The notes beneath the pieces were generated by a model that was not told where the DNA came from, made no database searches, and saw nothing but the letters and a program-made list of their open reading frames with translations. 64,000 nt of DNA from Pyropia yezoensis. Its lineage: Eukaryota; Rhodophyta; Bangiophyceae; Bangiales; Bangiaceae. The first letter of the stretch is position 1. Every line of letters starts with the position of its first letter. Where the stretch lies: assembly GCA_009829735.1 (NCBI GenBank), contig CM020619.1, forward strand, positions 34,016,283 through 34,080,282, given 5' to 3'. Positions 32,267 to 43,178 of the stretch are shown here, in pieces. The position numbers were made by a program, and so were the translations under genes.

Positions 32267-33211
32267 TCACATGGAGTCCTCGGCAAGCATATTCTCACGC
32301 ACAGGCACCCGCTTGCGCCGCTTGGGCACCTTCCCCGACCGGTTCAACTCAATCCGCTTGCGTTGCAGGAAAGCCGCGTACTCTGAATCAATCCACAACC
32401 GCTTGGCCATATACTCCTGGCGCTGCTTGGGCTGCAGCTCCTCCCACGCAGCCGGGGACAGCCCCAGGTTCTGCTGCACCAGATACTCCTTGTCCGCCTC
32501 GGTGTAGTCCCGCTTGAGCAGCTGGTACGCCACCAGCCAGTGGCCCGCCCAGTAGAGGAGCTTGCCGGCAGCCAGGGGGAGCCTCACCAGCTTGAGCGGC
32601 AGCAGGTCCCGTGGTGTTGGCAGGCGGATGTCCCCATAGTCCACGTGGATGGCCTCGTGCGCCTCCTCCACGGTGGCCACCTCCTTGCGCGCAATCATCC
32701 GTCGCACCTCCCGCTGGTACTCCTCGCTCTCCCGCGCCCGCTCCACGGCAGAGTAATAGTTGTGGCGCATGTTAAACCAGTGGAAGGCGGTGGCGGCAAC
32801 GAGGAGGCCCACCACCACCACCCAGACGCTCGACTGGGGGGCGTAGGAGGTCTTGGCAAACTCCATCATGTACCCAAACTTTTCGGGGTGCGCCCGGTAG
32901 TCATTGTAGGCCCGGCGGCGGACCGGGTCGGTGAGCACCTCGTACGCATTGGCAATGGACTTGAACGCGTCGGCCGCCTCGGCGTTGCCCGGATTGACGT
33001 CGGGGTGCAGCGCCGGCGCCAGCCGCCGGTACGCCCGCCGGATTTCGGCAGGCGTCGCGTCGGGCTTGAGACCAAGGATCTCAAAGCAGCAGTCCACCTT
33101 GCAAAACACGTCCTGCGCCCCGGCCGCGGTGGCCAGCAACAGCACCGACGCCGCCGCGGAGCAGACCGCCAGGGGGGGCGGCCGCCCCCACTGTGGGCGG
33201 CGCGAAGCCAT
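32267..33211 (-). CDS. DNAJC25-like ER membrane J-protein
   Basis: 314 residues from the ATG at 33211; the longer frame upstream begins at a GTG. Residues 13-31 form a signal sequence (LAVCSAAASVLLLATAAGA). A J domain spans about 41-105 with the catalytic HPD at 69-71 (ALHPDVN), which triggers Hsp70 ATPase activity. A membrane segment lies at about 127-146 (VWVVVVGLLVAATAF), a second hydrophobic stretch at 203-229, and a conserved tail with KRLWIDSEY at about 270-278. This layout and the tail (compare KRELWIKENY in animal DNAJC25) match the DNAJC25 family, putting the J domain in the ER lumen with BiP as likely partner. The gene has no intron. Confidence 0.88.
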   Translation of the reverse strand: MASRRPQWGRPPPLAVCSAAASVLLLATAAGAQDVFCKVDCCFEILGLKPDATPAEIRRAYRRLAPALHPDVNPGNAEAADAFKSIANAYEVLTDPVRRRAYNDYRAHPEKFGYMMEFAKTSYAPQSSVWVVVVGLLVAATAFHWFNMRHNYYSAVERARESEEYQREVRRMIARKEVATVEEAHEAIHVDYGDIRLPTPRDLLPLKLVRLPLAAGKLLYWAGHWLVAYQLLKRDYTEADKEYLVQQNLGLSPAAWEELQPKQRQEYMAKRLWIDSEYAAFLQRKRIELNRSGKVPKRRKRVPVRENMLAEDSM

Positions 33212-34753
33212 GGCCCCGAGGCAACCAACCAGCCAGGAGCAGAAAAAGAGAAGCGGCGCAGCCGGCGCGCCCCACGTCACTAGTGCCAGCCACAAGAAAC
33301 AGGATGCTGCCCCCACTGCGCCAGTGTGTTCCCGTCGGTGGCGGCTTCACCGTTTGGCACTTGGCACCACGGAGAGAGGTAGGCCAGACAGGCCAGGCGC
33401 GTCGTACTTACTGCGGGTGTCAGCAGCTTCCTCACAAGTTGCTAGACTACTGACACATCCCAATTGTGATTGCCAGCCAAGTTTCATTGCAAATAATACA
33501 ATCAGTTTCTCTTTTGATGACGGTGCCATATTCGACTGTATCATCTGATTCGACGAAAGGACCCGGACCCATAAAGTCATGTTTATTTTCACGACGTGGA
33601 AATGAGGCCACGTGGTCCCAGAGTCTTGGTAATCGGCGGGCGCTGTGACGGAGAAGTCGAGCCCGGCGCGCTGCGGCGGGGCGACACGGCGGCCAGTGCG
33701 GCCGCACCGCCGCCGTAGGCCGTGCCTTCCCTGACCAGCGGCGTCGTCCTCACCGCTGCTGCTGCAGCCTCCGCCACGGCCGCCGCCGCCGCCGCCGCCG
33801 CCGCCTCCGACGGCAGTCGCAGGGCATCCGAAACGGCAGCACTGGCAACGGCGGCCGTCTGCTGCGCCTTATAGTCCCGCTGTTGGTCCCCGCCCTCCCC
33901 CCCCCTTCCTGGCCTCCCCCACGGCTTTTCATGGGCAGTGTCAAGTAGTGGCTGCGGTGGGAGACGTCCCCGCGGGGGGTGAGGTGGCGGACGGCCGTAG
34001 TGGTTCCTCGACTGCCGGGGGGAGGCCGGGGGGCGGGCGGGCGGGCGACGATCGTTGCCCTGGCCGCCGCCGCCGCCTCGGCCGCCTCTGTCGCTGTCGC
34101 TCCCGCCGCCTGCACCGCTGTCGCCGCCCGCTGTTGCCGCCGCCGCCGCCGCCGCTGCCACCGCTGCCACCGCTGCTGCCGCTCCCGCCGCTGCTCCCGC
34201 CGCCCGCCGCCGTCCCGATGCGCTACCGCCACACCGAGCGCCACCCCGCCGGTCTGGCGCAGCTGCCGGGGCGGCGGCTGGCTCAGTAGTGGCGGCCGGC
34301 GACCGACCGGCCGTGCTTGCCAAGCGGCGGGGCGACGGTGGTGGCGCGCAGCGGCGGCGACGGTGGTGGTGTCAGTGGCGGCGGGCGGGGGGGGGGCGGG
34401 GGGGGGGGGGTGGCGGAGACGGCGGGAGGGGGTCCACCACCCCCCGGCCGCCACCACCCCCCCCCCAACCGGTGCTTTTTTTTCCACCCTCCCAGCTCGC
34501 CCCGCGTCCATGGGCGCCACACGCACGCCCCCATTGACGCGGCGGCCGGGGGGGCCGCCCGCCCCCCCTCGGCGCCTCCCGCGCCGTCGCTGCCCGTCGC
34601 TCGTCCCCCCCCCCCCCCCCCCCCCCCCTGGGCGGGCGGTCATGGCCCCCCCCCGGCGCGGGGGGGGGGCGGGGGGGGGGGGGTGTAGGGCTGGGCGGGA
34701 GGGAGGGGACAATGATTGCGCGCGGCGCCGCGCGGCCACTGGCGGATGGGGCG

Positions 34754-34754
<1 letters not shown>

Positions 34755-34800
<46 letters not shown>

Positions 34801-34814
34801 AGCGGCAGCGGCAG
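34755..34814. repeat. (CGG)n array
   Basis: About 15 perfect CGG units followed by CGG/CAG-type units. Such arrays are unstable and can form quadruplexes. Confidence 0.92.
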
Positions 34815-35295
34815 TGGGGGTGCGTGTCCCTCCAGCCCGGTTACCGTGCGGCAGTCCTCCGACCCGCGCCTGTCTGCCGGGTTGGGCGGCCCCGCACCGC
34901 GGGGGACCTCCCCGCCTGGCGGTGGGGCGCCCCCACCCTGGACGGGCAGGTGCTGCTGCGAGGCGGCCGCGGCGGCGGGCGGTAGCGGGTGGGGGCGGTC
35001 CAGCCGCCGCCGCGGCGGGCGGGCCCGCCGGCACCGCCGGCGCGCCCTGCCGCCGGCGGCTGGCCGAGCCCGGGGGGGCGCGCCGGCGGCGGCTGCAGCC
35101 CCCCCAGCAGCTGGGGTGGGCGCCACGCCGCGCAGCCGCCCGCCCTCCCCCACACCCCACACCCCAAACCCCCCCCCCCCCCCCCCTCCCGCCCTCGCGG
35201 CGGGGCAACACCGCGCTGCCGTCCGCCTCGCCATTCAGCCGGCCGCCGGCCACCGGCTGCCTCTGTGCGCCGCGCGGCACAACGAGGGAGGGGGT

Positions 35296-35346
35296 GGACG
35301 CCCCGCGACGGCGCTGCTGCTGCAGCAGCGCGGTCGCGGGGCGTCC
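35296..35346. repeat. 51-bp near-perfect palindrome
   Basis: Arms of 24 bp (ggacgccccgcgac then gcgctgctg) surround a 3-base centre, with a single mismatch. It is the most symmetrical structure in the GC-rich stretch. Confidence 0.9.
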
Positions 35347-35710
35347 CTGCAGGGCGCAGCTGTGCCCCCACCCCCTGCCGGCGCGCGCGGCCACCCCCCC
35401 GCGCAGCCGCCGAGGGGTATTTTCGGGAGCGCCCACGGTCGCCGGTGGACGGATCGAAAGGGGTGCCCGGCGAGGTCCAGCCGCTGTCCAGCACAGGCCA
35501 CGGTCACGGTCCGCCGTCTGAGAGTCCATGCCAATGCGGTCTTTACACGGCCCCTCCCCCGCGCAAACGGCCGTTTGGGGCGTACGGTGGGTACGGACCC
35601 CTAAACGGGGACCGGGACCGGGACACCGGGGCGCCCTCCCACCCGCCCCCGCCCCCGGCCCCCCTCCCAAACCACTGTTCCTCCGCCGCCCCCCCCTCGC
35701 CACAACGGGC

Positions 35711-37113
35711 TCAGTCTGCCCAGCGGCACCCCGCCGACAGCATCCACCGGGTCTGCCACTTGGCGGCGGGCGGCCGCCGGATGGCGGGCGCCGCCGCCAC
35801 CCGTGTGCACCCGCCCGTGTTGCACACGTCCACCGCCCAGCCGGGGCCCGCCACGCACCGGTAGGTGCCTTCCACCCGCCCACAGTCGGTGCGCTCACAG
35901 TAGGGGCGGGGGGCGGGGAGCGTCAGCGTCGCCGCCGTCTCGCCGGCCATCACCGCCCACGCCTCGCCGGCGGCGTTGAGCCGCGTCGCCGCCAACCACT
36001 GGTATGTTACCCCGGTGGGGGTGGTGGCGGCGGTGGCGGCGGCCGCGGCGGCCGCCGCCGCGGCGGGGCCGCCGCCCCCGCCGTCGCCCCCTGGGGTGCC
36101 ATTCCCCCGCCGGCGACTGCGGCGGCGGCCGCCGCCACCGCCGCCGCCGCCGCCCCCATTGGCAGCCGTCACGGTGAGGGTGACGGGCTCCCCCGCCTCG
36201 GTGGGGGGCCACACCACCCCCTCCACGGCGGGCAGCGCCGTGTCCTGCACCACCAACGCGGGGGTGGCGGCAGAGACGGACAGGGCGGTGGCGCCCGTCT
36301 GGAGCGTGTCCGTGGAGAGGGTCCGGCCGGCCGCCGCCGCGCACCACCGGTGGCTCACCTCCACGTACACGACGCCCCCGTCGTCAGCGGCGGTGACCGC
36401 CACGCGGGTGGTGATGGTGGCCACCCCCACCACTGCCGCCGACCGGCGGGTCGACCCGTCTGCCCGCCGCACGACCGTCACCAGCCGGAGGTCCGCGGGC
36501 GTAACGGCCGCCGCGCACCCGTCCGCGTCGGCGGGCACCACCGCGACGGTGGTGGACAGGTGCACCCGGTCACCGGGTGCCAGCGCCAGCCGCCGCGGCG
36601 GCAGCGGCGCCACCACCGTCACCGCCGGAGCGCGCACCAGCCCCGCCGCGTGGAGCACCGGCGGCGACCGGGCGCACGCCGCCACCCCCCCGCCCCCCGC
36701 CGGCACCACACACGCCTCTGCGTACCAGGTGCGGGCCCCGCACCGGCGTGCCATCCGGGTGAGGGGCGTCTGGCTCAGCCGGGCGGCCCGGGGAAACACC
36801 TCTATCGACTCAGCCTCGAGCGTGGGGCGCCCCGCGGGGGCACCCGCCCCGGCGGCGGGCGCCGACCACACCTGCAGCCGGAACGCGTCCATCACGGGCG
36901 CACCGCCGCTACCAGGCGCCGACGCCTCGCCGAGGCAGCCGGCGTAGCGGACGGCGTAGCGCCAGCCGGCGCACGTGTAGGGCCACGCGGGGGGGGCCAC
37001 CCGCAGGCCCGTTACGATCGCGTCGCACCCGGGGGCCATGGTGGGGATGGGCAGCCCCGGGGGGGGGGGCCCGGGGTGGGACCGCCGCCCCGGCTGCCAC
37101 GCCAGCGTCGCCT

Positions 37114-37147
<34 letters not shown>

Positions 37148-37639
37148 CAACGTCTGTGGCGGCGGCGACAGCGTCCGTCGCGGCGGCGTTGACGGCGGCG
37201 GCTGTGGTGGCAGTGGCGGTGGCGGCGTCGCTGCCAGTGGTGGTGGTGGTGGTGGTGGTGGCCGCGGCAGCGGCGAGGACGGCGGCGACGGCGGCGGCGG
37301 CGGGGGCGGCGGCGGGGGCGTCCCCTCCCTGCGGGGCTGCGCCCTGGCCATGGCCACCCGCGCCCCCCCCCCCGGCGCTGCTGCGGGCGCCCCCGCGCCC
37401 GCTGGCCGGCGCCATTTGTCCGCAGGCGGCGGCGGCAGCGGCGGCGGCGGCGGGGGCGCCCACCCCGCCCCCCCGCCCAGCTCTGTGACCGCTGCCGCCG
37501 CGATCGGCCCCGCCCCCCCCGCCAGCGCCGCCGCCACCGCGTCGACGGCAAGGTACACGGTGGCCGCGGCGGCGACGGCGGCGGCGACGGTGAGGGCGAC
37601 GGACCGGCGGGGGCGGCAGTCGGGGCCGTCGGGGACCAT
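35711..37639 (-). CDS. Pro-rich membrane-anchored protein with Ig-like ectodomain
   Basis: 642 residues from the ATG at 37639, chosen because it sits just before a signal-anchor. The frame is open upstream but there encodes only Pro-rich filler. Residues 15-43 are a hydrophobic Ala/Val helix after an Arg pair. About 61-180 is a Pro-rich, hydroxyproline-glycoprotein-like rod (SPPP, PPPPPP). From 205 on it is Cys-containing and beta-rich. About 340-435 (YVEVSHRWC end) and about 465-600 (TYQWLAA, then GTYRCVAG) have the W...YxC pattern of Ig-like domains, the latter interrupted by a Gly/Arg-rich insert at 495-540. I infer a cell-surface or wall-associated protein of type II topology. No named family is recognised. 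Strong GC codon bias makes the frame look real but not proven. Confidence 0.55.
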
Positions 37640-38884
37640 GGCCGGCTGGGTCCGTGGGGGGACGGCGGCCGGGGGCCTTGACAGCGGGTGGTCGGTAGCC
37701 GCCAACTTGCCCCCTTGATGGGCGATGGGAAGGGGGGGTGGACCGGGCCGTCGGGGGGGTGATGAGGGGACGGTTGCGGGGATGGCGGGGGGTGGCGGGA
37801 GGGGGAGGATGGGGGACGGGCGTTGAGGGATGAGGATGGGGGGCGGTGGGGTATGGGGTTCCAGATGTGTGGGGGGATGGGGATGGGGGCGTGGTGGGTG
37901 GAAAAAGGGCCCGCGCCTCCGACCGTGGGAGCCGCGCCGGCGGTGGTGCCGACGGGGACTGGCCACGGACCGGGAGGGCCCCCCTAGCGCGGGCACCGTA
38001 CACCGAGCAAGATGGGGGGAAGGTGGGGGGGGGGGGGGTGAGGGGAAGACGCTGGGGGGGGACGGCGTGTACGACTGGGGGCGGGGAGCACCGTGGCCGG
38101 CCGGCCGACGGCGGCACTTGTACCTACCCGCCGCCCGACCGGAAGCGGCAGGGGTGGATGCGGACCATTGGTGGGGGTGGGCGGGGGGGGATGGGGGCGA
38201 CACGGACGCAGCTCGCCGGCGTGCCGGCCGTTGCTCCCAGCGTGGACGCCACCACCCCCGCGGTGGTGGGGGCAGGGTCGGCCCGCCGCCGCCAGCGGCG
38301 GGTGGCGGGGGGGCGGGGGAAAGACACGCCCGTGGATTGGGAGGGGCGCCGACGGGGAAGGCCCCGCTGGCGGCGGACACTACGCCGCCCCTCCTCCACT
38401 CCCCCCCGACCACCACTGTCCCCTCTCCCACCATCGCCCCTCCCCCCATCCACCCCCCGCACCCCCCCCCTCCTCCGCCACCCGCATCTGCGGCCTTGGC
38501 GCCGTTGGTGACCGCCGCCGCCTCTGCGGGAGGGAAGGGGACGGCGGCGGTGGCCGCCCGTTGGCTTGCCCCACCGCCATCCCCCCCTCCCCCCAGCCCC
38601 CCCCTCCCTGTACGCGGGGGGACCCTGACACTCTCGACAGGGCGGGGGGTTGGGTGGGGGGGGGGAGAGGGAAGGGGAGGGGAGGGGGCGTGTCCACCCC
38701 CGCCGCCGTCGTCGCCGTCGCCCCCACCACCCCACCGGCAGTGCCGCCGCCGCCCCCCCAGACACGGTGGGGGGCCAGGGAGGTCGGGGAGGGGGGGGGC
38801 GGGGGTGGGGGCCCTGATGGTGGTGGTGATTGGGGTGGTGGGGACGGTGGACGCGCGTGGCGGCGGTGCGGAGGGGCCACGGCG

Positions 38885-38915
38885 GCGGGGGGGGGGGGGG
38901 GGGGGGGGGGGGGGG
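38885..38915. repeat. Poly-G run (31)
   Basis: 31 consecutive G; a potential quadruplex and a likely place for sequencing length error. Confidence 0.9.
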
Positions 38916-39316
38916 CGATCCCCGGGTGCCCTTTCCCTCCAACACACCCCCCCCCCCCCCTCCCCTTCCCCTCCCCCTCCCCCTCCCCGCGCCTCCCGCC
39001 CTGGCGCCCGGGTGTGCGCGGGCGGCGGCGGCGGCAGTGGCGGTGGTGGGGGCGATGGTGGTGGGGGGCGCCGGCACCGGCGTCGGCAACGGGGGGGCGG
39101 TGGTGGTGGTGGCGGTGGGGGTGGCGGCGGTGGTTGGGGGGGGTGGACAGTCGTTGCGCTCTCGGCGCGCGCCTATCCAATCTATGGCACGCGCCGGGCG
39201 GCACGTGCGGCCGGGCGGGGCGGCAGTGTCCGCCAAAACGGCAGCGGCGGCGGCGGCGGTGGGGGGGGCGGGGGAAACACGCGGGCAGAGGCGGCGGCGG
39301 CCCTGGCGGGCGGCGT

Positions 39317-39318
<2 letters not shown>

Positions 39319-39363
<45 letters not shown>
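39319..39363. repeat. (CCG)n array
   Basis: Fifteen uninterrupted CCG units. Confidence 0.93.
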
Positions 39364-39491
39364 ACCAGAGGCAGGCACATCTATCTACCCCCCCCACCCT
39401 CTCCCCACCCACCCCCCCGGTGTGGGCAAGTGCGCACCCGACGTCCCGTGCCTGGGCAGCGCCCTAGCGCGTGGGCGCGCCCCCTGTGGGA

Positions 39492-39569
39492 GGGACGGAC
39501 TGGACTATGTGCCGCCGCCCGCGCGTGCGCGTGCGGGCGGCGGTAAATAGGTACAGTCCAGTCCATCCC
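39492..39569. repeat. Imperfect inverted repeat
   Basis: The left arm starts gggacggactggact and the right arm ends agtccagtccatccc. Inner parts pair as gccgccgcccgc with gcgggcggcgg, with a few unpaired bases. It folds to a hairpin of about 30 bp arms around gcgtgcgcgt. Confidence 0.8.
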
Positions 39570-40165
39570 TTTGCCTCCCCTGCCCTCCCCCCCCCGCCCC
39601 CCCTTCCACGCCTTTTTTCATTGCTGGGCGCAGGGCAAGTCCACGGTATCGGGGATGCTGGCGGTCTCTTCTCTGTCGGCCGTTGCCCGCCATCCCCCCC
39701 ACCGCCGTCGCGTGACCAACGCCCCCTCGTGATGGATCATTGCTGTGACTGGGGCACGGACAGTCGTGGGCGTTGCAGGTTATGTCTAGCCTTCCGTCGC
39801 TATAGGGCCCGAAATCGCATCGCAACGCCCTCGCCGCGTCGCAGCCTCGCAGACCCCCACACCCCTACAGTGCGTACGCGGATATATGACAGGGCCATCC
39901 GAGGAAGTAGCCCACTGATGTTCCAGCCCATGTTCCACTTGAACGGCACCGTACCGCACGTGTGTACACAGACTTGAGTTAAATCAATGGTATTTGGACT
40001 CCGGCAATACCGAGGGATGGCAGGCAGCCGACCGAGTGTTCCGTCCAAGTCAACGCAAGCAGGAGGTAGGTGCGGTGTGGGGGAGCTGGTGGAGCGTAGG
40101 GGGGGTGCGCCTGGAACGATTGAGGCACAAACTCGTCGAAGAATTGAGAAGCACACCAACTGGGC

Positions 40166-40917
40166 TCACTCTCCTTCCTCTGCTCCACTCAGAACCATAT
40201 CCACCGTCTCTTCAATGGCCTCGACATCGTCCTCGGCAGCGAGCCACCGACGCACAGCCCTCGCCTGGTCGGCGTCCCCTACCCCCCCAAACTCCTCCAC
40301 ATTGGCTGAGGCGCTGGCGCCGTGTAAAGCAACGCTGGCCCATCCGAAGCGTCGTGCCCAATTCTGCAGGTAGCCATTGGAGGCCGAGAAATTGGTGACG
40401 CCGAGAGAAGCGGCAATCTGCAAAGCCTTGCACCGTAGAATCGCGAGGGAAGGCGGCAAACGTTTCCTGCCCCGGGCACGCACAGCGTGGCACCAAGCAG
40501 CCAGTCTCGAGTCAATTTCCGGGAAATCAGTCGTCTTCGTAGTCACGGCAGTCGCCGGCACCCCAGCCACAGCTCTCTCGAGGTAGACGCCACGACGCCG
40601 GTACAGTCTTTCTCCATAGCTGTGACATCCTTTCTTGGGCACGGTGTCTAGTAACCAATGCAGGTCGACCGACCTCTACGGTGCGATCAGCGCATGTGTC
40701 AGCATTCGATCGTTGTCACCGACCAATCAGAGGGCGGAATCAAGTTACAATCCTTGGGCTTACGGTCGCCACAAAGGGTGCCCAACAATGGAGAAAGACT
40801 GTAGGTGTTCCGCAGGGCGATGTCGGAGTACGCACCGCCTATCTGCCAGGAGATATAGCTCCGTGTCTTGCCAGTGTCCCGCCAGCGGATCACGCGAAGC
40901 TGAGTATCGAGAGACAT
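40166..40917 (-). CDS. CENP-B/Tigger-type DNA-binding protein (probably one intron)
   Basis: The main exon (40647-40166) encodes a CENP-B-type helix-turn-helix: DSRLAAWCHAVRARG, then KALQIAASLGVTNFSAS and NGYLQNWARRFGWASVAL, followed by an acidic tail ending SGAEEGE. This frame has no ATG of its own. An ATG at 40917 opens MSLDTQLRVIRWRDTGKTR, resembling the Psq-type first helix-turn-helix found before CENP-B domains. Joining them needs a GT-AG intron at about 40835-40648 (188 nt) and gives about 187 residues in frame; the splice is inferred. No DDE transposase domain follows, so it is either a pogo/Tigger remnant or a domesticated DNA-binding protein. Confidence 0.6.
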
Positions 40918-42121
40918 GGGGGTCCGTGCTCACCGCGCCCCCCCCAAAGCACGGGCCGGAACCCTGGCCTGCGGCGGTGTCGTGAGCACGGCGTGTGCGG
41001 TCACGGCTGCGACGTGGGCAGCCGCCCTTATCCCGCTCGACCACTCAGGCGATCCGCCAGGATGTGCCAGAGCAACCGTGGCCTCAGCCACTGCGGCGGC
41101 CGCGTCAACAGCACAAGCATTCGCGACGGGTGCTCGCTGGGTAGGCACCGGCGCGCACTGCAGGTGTCCCGCGGACGGCCCTGTCGGGGAGATCGCTGAG
41201 TCCGCCACCGCGGCTGCAGGGGGCACGGACGCCGCCAACACATGTCCCGCGGGCAGGGAGGCAGCCGACTCAGGCACGGTGGCCAGGCGCGCCGACGTAG
41301 CCGCGGTTGCCCCTAACACGCCCACAGGCCCCACTGGAGACACAGCGTGCGCTGAGGCACTTCCCGGGTCTCTTAGCGGGGCGCCGGCTGGGGCCCGCCC
41401 CCTGCGAGCCCCCGGGGACGCCAAGGGAACGGCGGCATCCCGGGGCATCAGCCCGGGAGCCGGAGCGCTCTTCGCCGCGCCGCGCGGCGCAGCGGCCGCC
41501 CGCGTGCCCACCGTTGCCTGCGCCGTGTCGCTCTCGGAGCCAATATCGGGAATGGCGGCCACTGGTGTACGGACAAGCCGCCCAGCCCGAGAAAGGACTG
41601 GTGCGGCGGCTGGGGGTGGCGGGTGGGTCATCACCCCAGCGCCAGCAAGCAGGGCCCCGGCCCCAGACCTGTCCGCGAAGCCGCCGATCCCGAGAGTAGC
41701 CGTCTCGCGCTCGCCCGGATCTGTCCTGCGACCCGGGCCGGGCGCCGTGCGCCGTCGCCATCCGCGCCCCCCCCGCCCGCCGCGGCCCCGGCCGAGGGCC
41801 ATATCGGCCGCGATCCGCGCCAAACCGGAAGGCTGCTAATCAGGAAAAGGTAGAACGGCGTCGGTGAGAACAGGGGAAGCCCAATCGGGATGGTGGATGG
41901 AGATGAAGCGCTAGGAAAGCGTTACAAATGAACGAGGGTGGATACCGCACACGGTGCTCGGCAGGTGGGATCCGGGTGGCAGCGCCGCGTCGCGCCATGT
42001 GCGTTGGACGACAGCCAAATTTTTAGCTGTGCTTCCGCGTCAGTCCAATTAAATATCCTCGGAAATACGTGCCCAAGTTTGATGCGGAACATTCAGTCGG
42101 GCTGAGGACGCCTGTCGTGCG

Positions 42122-42169
42122 ATGTGCGGCTCGGTTATGTGACGGGGGTCATATAACCGAGCCGCACAT
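42122..42169. repeat. Hairpin with 22-bp arms
   Basis: atgtgcggctcggttat and its reverse complement flank a gggg centre, with one mismatch in 22 bp. It could be a foldback relic or a transcript-end structure. Confidence 0.9.
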
Positions 42170-42650
42170 AACTGAATACGCACTGTAGTTACGACGGCTG
42201 TTGCCGGGCATCCTGGGCTTTCAGGGCCGCGCCCCTTCCGCATTGGCTGAGCACGTTCAATTCGATCCGGCGCCTAAGCAATTCTGGCACCGCCTTGGCC
42301 CAACCACAGTCTGTCAGGTTTTTTCCTTTACTTCTGCATCAAGCACCACACAATCATTGAAAAATGCACACGTGGTCGCCATAGCCCTCGTTGCAGCCGT
42401 CTGTGGGAGGTCAGATGGGAGACATTGGAGAACAGTTCATGCCGGGAAGTCGCGACTCGTCGAAAAATCGCTGCACGGACCACACACTGTCTTCATCGTG
42501 TCGCGGTGCAAGCCCCTCCCGCCTCGCCGCGACCGCCGCCGGCCCACCCCACCCCCTCCATCACTAACACCCCCCGGCCCTATCCCCGTTAGCTCAGTAA
42601 TCTTTGTAGTAAAAAACCATATCACTCGTCACCGCATCCCGTACCAGGAA

Positions 42651-42860
42651 GGTCAAAAAGGGGGGGGTTTGGTGCTGGCAGTGTCACTGAGCGTCTGGAG
42701 GGGGTGCGGTCCCCCCACGACGGCCCCCAAGCCACATCCGGTGCCGGTGGAAGCAGGTCAAAAAGGGGGGAGCTCGGCGCTGGAGGCGTCGCAGAGCATC
42801 CTGGGGGGGTCCGGTCCCCCCGCGCCCAACCCACGTCAGACGCCGACGGAGCCGGCAGTG
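42651..42860. repeat. Tandem duplication, 2 x 105 bp
   Basis: Both units start ggtcaaaaagggggg and share ggtgctgg/ggcgctgg, gagcatcctggg/gagcgtctggag and ggtccccc blocks. The copies differ at many places, so the duplication is not recent. Confidence 0.8.
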
Positions 42861-43178
42861 GCTCACGCGACCACGGCGCATGCCTGCGACGGGAGCCTCC
42901 CCGCGCACGCCCCCCAGGCGCCTCCCAGAGACGCGGAGGAATTCCGGATACGAATACCTCCGGGATACGCGGGGCGACGAGAGGGGGGCTCTCGTCGCCC
43001 GACAGGGTCGGGGGGGTCGGGGGGGGGCTCGGGGGGGTCAGGGGGGGGCTTGGGGGGGTTGGCGCCGCAGTGGCGCGGCGAGGCAGCAAAAGCTTGGTGC
43101 TGCAAAGAAAGAAAAATGAGAATTATTATCCACATCAGTGACTGCCCGATAACTCTGTCCCATGATAAGAGAAAGGAA

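Larger units (their letters stand above)
33212..35710. other. GC-rich low-complexity spacer; no recognised gene
   Basis: The first 400 bp, next to the J-protein start, include an AT-richer block (33440-33600) that could be its promoter. The rest is extreme GC with poly-C and poly-G runs (for example 34606-34628), a CGG array and a long palindrome. The many long frames on both strands encode Gly/Pro/Ala/Arg runs. A minus-strand frame, 33589-34323, has a more protein-like end but no ATG. I do not call it. Confidence 0.55.
37640..40165. other. GC-rich low-complexity spacer; no recognised gene
   Basis: Dominated by G- and C-runs, CCG/GGT triplet stretches and polypurine-like ggggag repeats. Frames longer than 400 codons exist on both strands (for example 37830-39467 +), but they encode Gly/Pro/Arg/Ala homopolymers and change composition when mirrored, so I treat them as chance. 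The last 500 bp (39650-40165) are less GC-rich and may hold the 3' UTR of the gene at 40166. Confidence 0.6.
40918..43178. other. Spacer left of copy C; no recognised gene
   Basis: The stretch 40930-41839 is open on both strands for about 300 codons, each giving an Ala/Pro/Gly-rich protein. I cannot decide whether either is real. The stretch 41850-42650 is of lower GC and has a strong hairpin. From 42651 a 105-bp unit is duplicated, followed by a G-run region (43005-43065) up to the LTR of copy C. Confidence 0.5.

Noticed and set aside
33589-34323. Minus-strand frame with a protein-like C-terminus
   Set aside because: There is no ATG in the frame and the upstream sequence is simple repeat. 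It could be a last exon, but nothing supports a splice.
33750-35234. Minus-strand open frame of 494 codons
   Set aside because: It encodes Gly/Pro/Ala/Arg homopolymers, overlaps equally long frames on the other strand, and has no domain. High GC makes stops rare, so this is expected by chance.
37830-39467. Plus-strand open frame of 545 codons
   Set aside because: Same reason: low-complexity translation over simple repeats, with a competing frame at 38124-39380 on the minus strand.
40930-41839. Ala-rich frames of about 300 codons on both strands
   Set aside because: Both strands are open and neither has motifs, so I could not choose. They are left as unresolved in the spacer entry.
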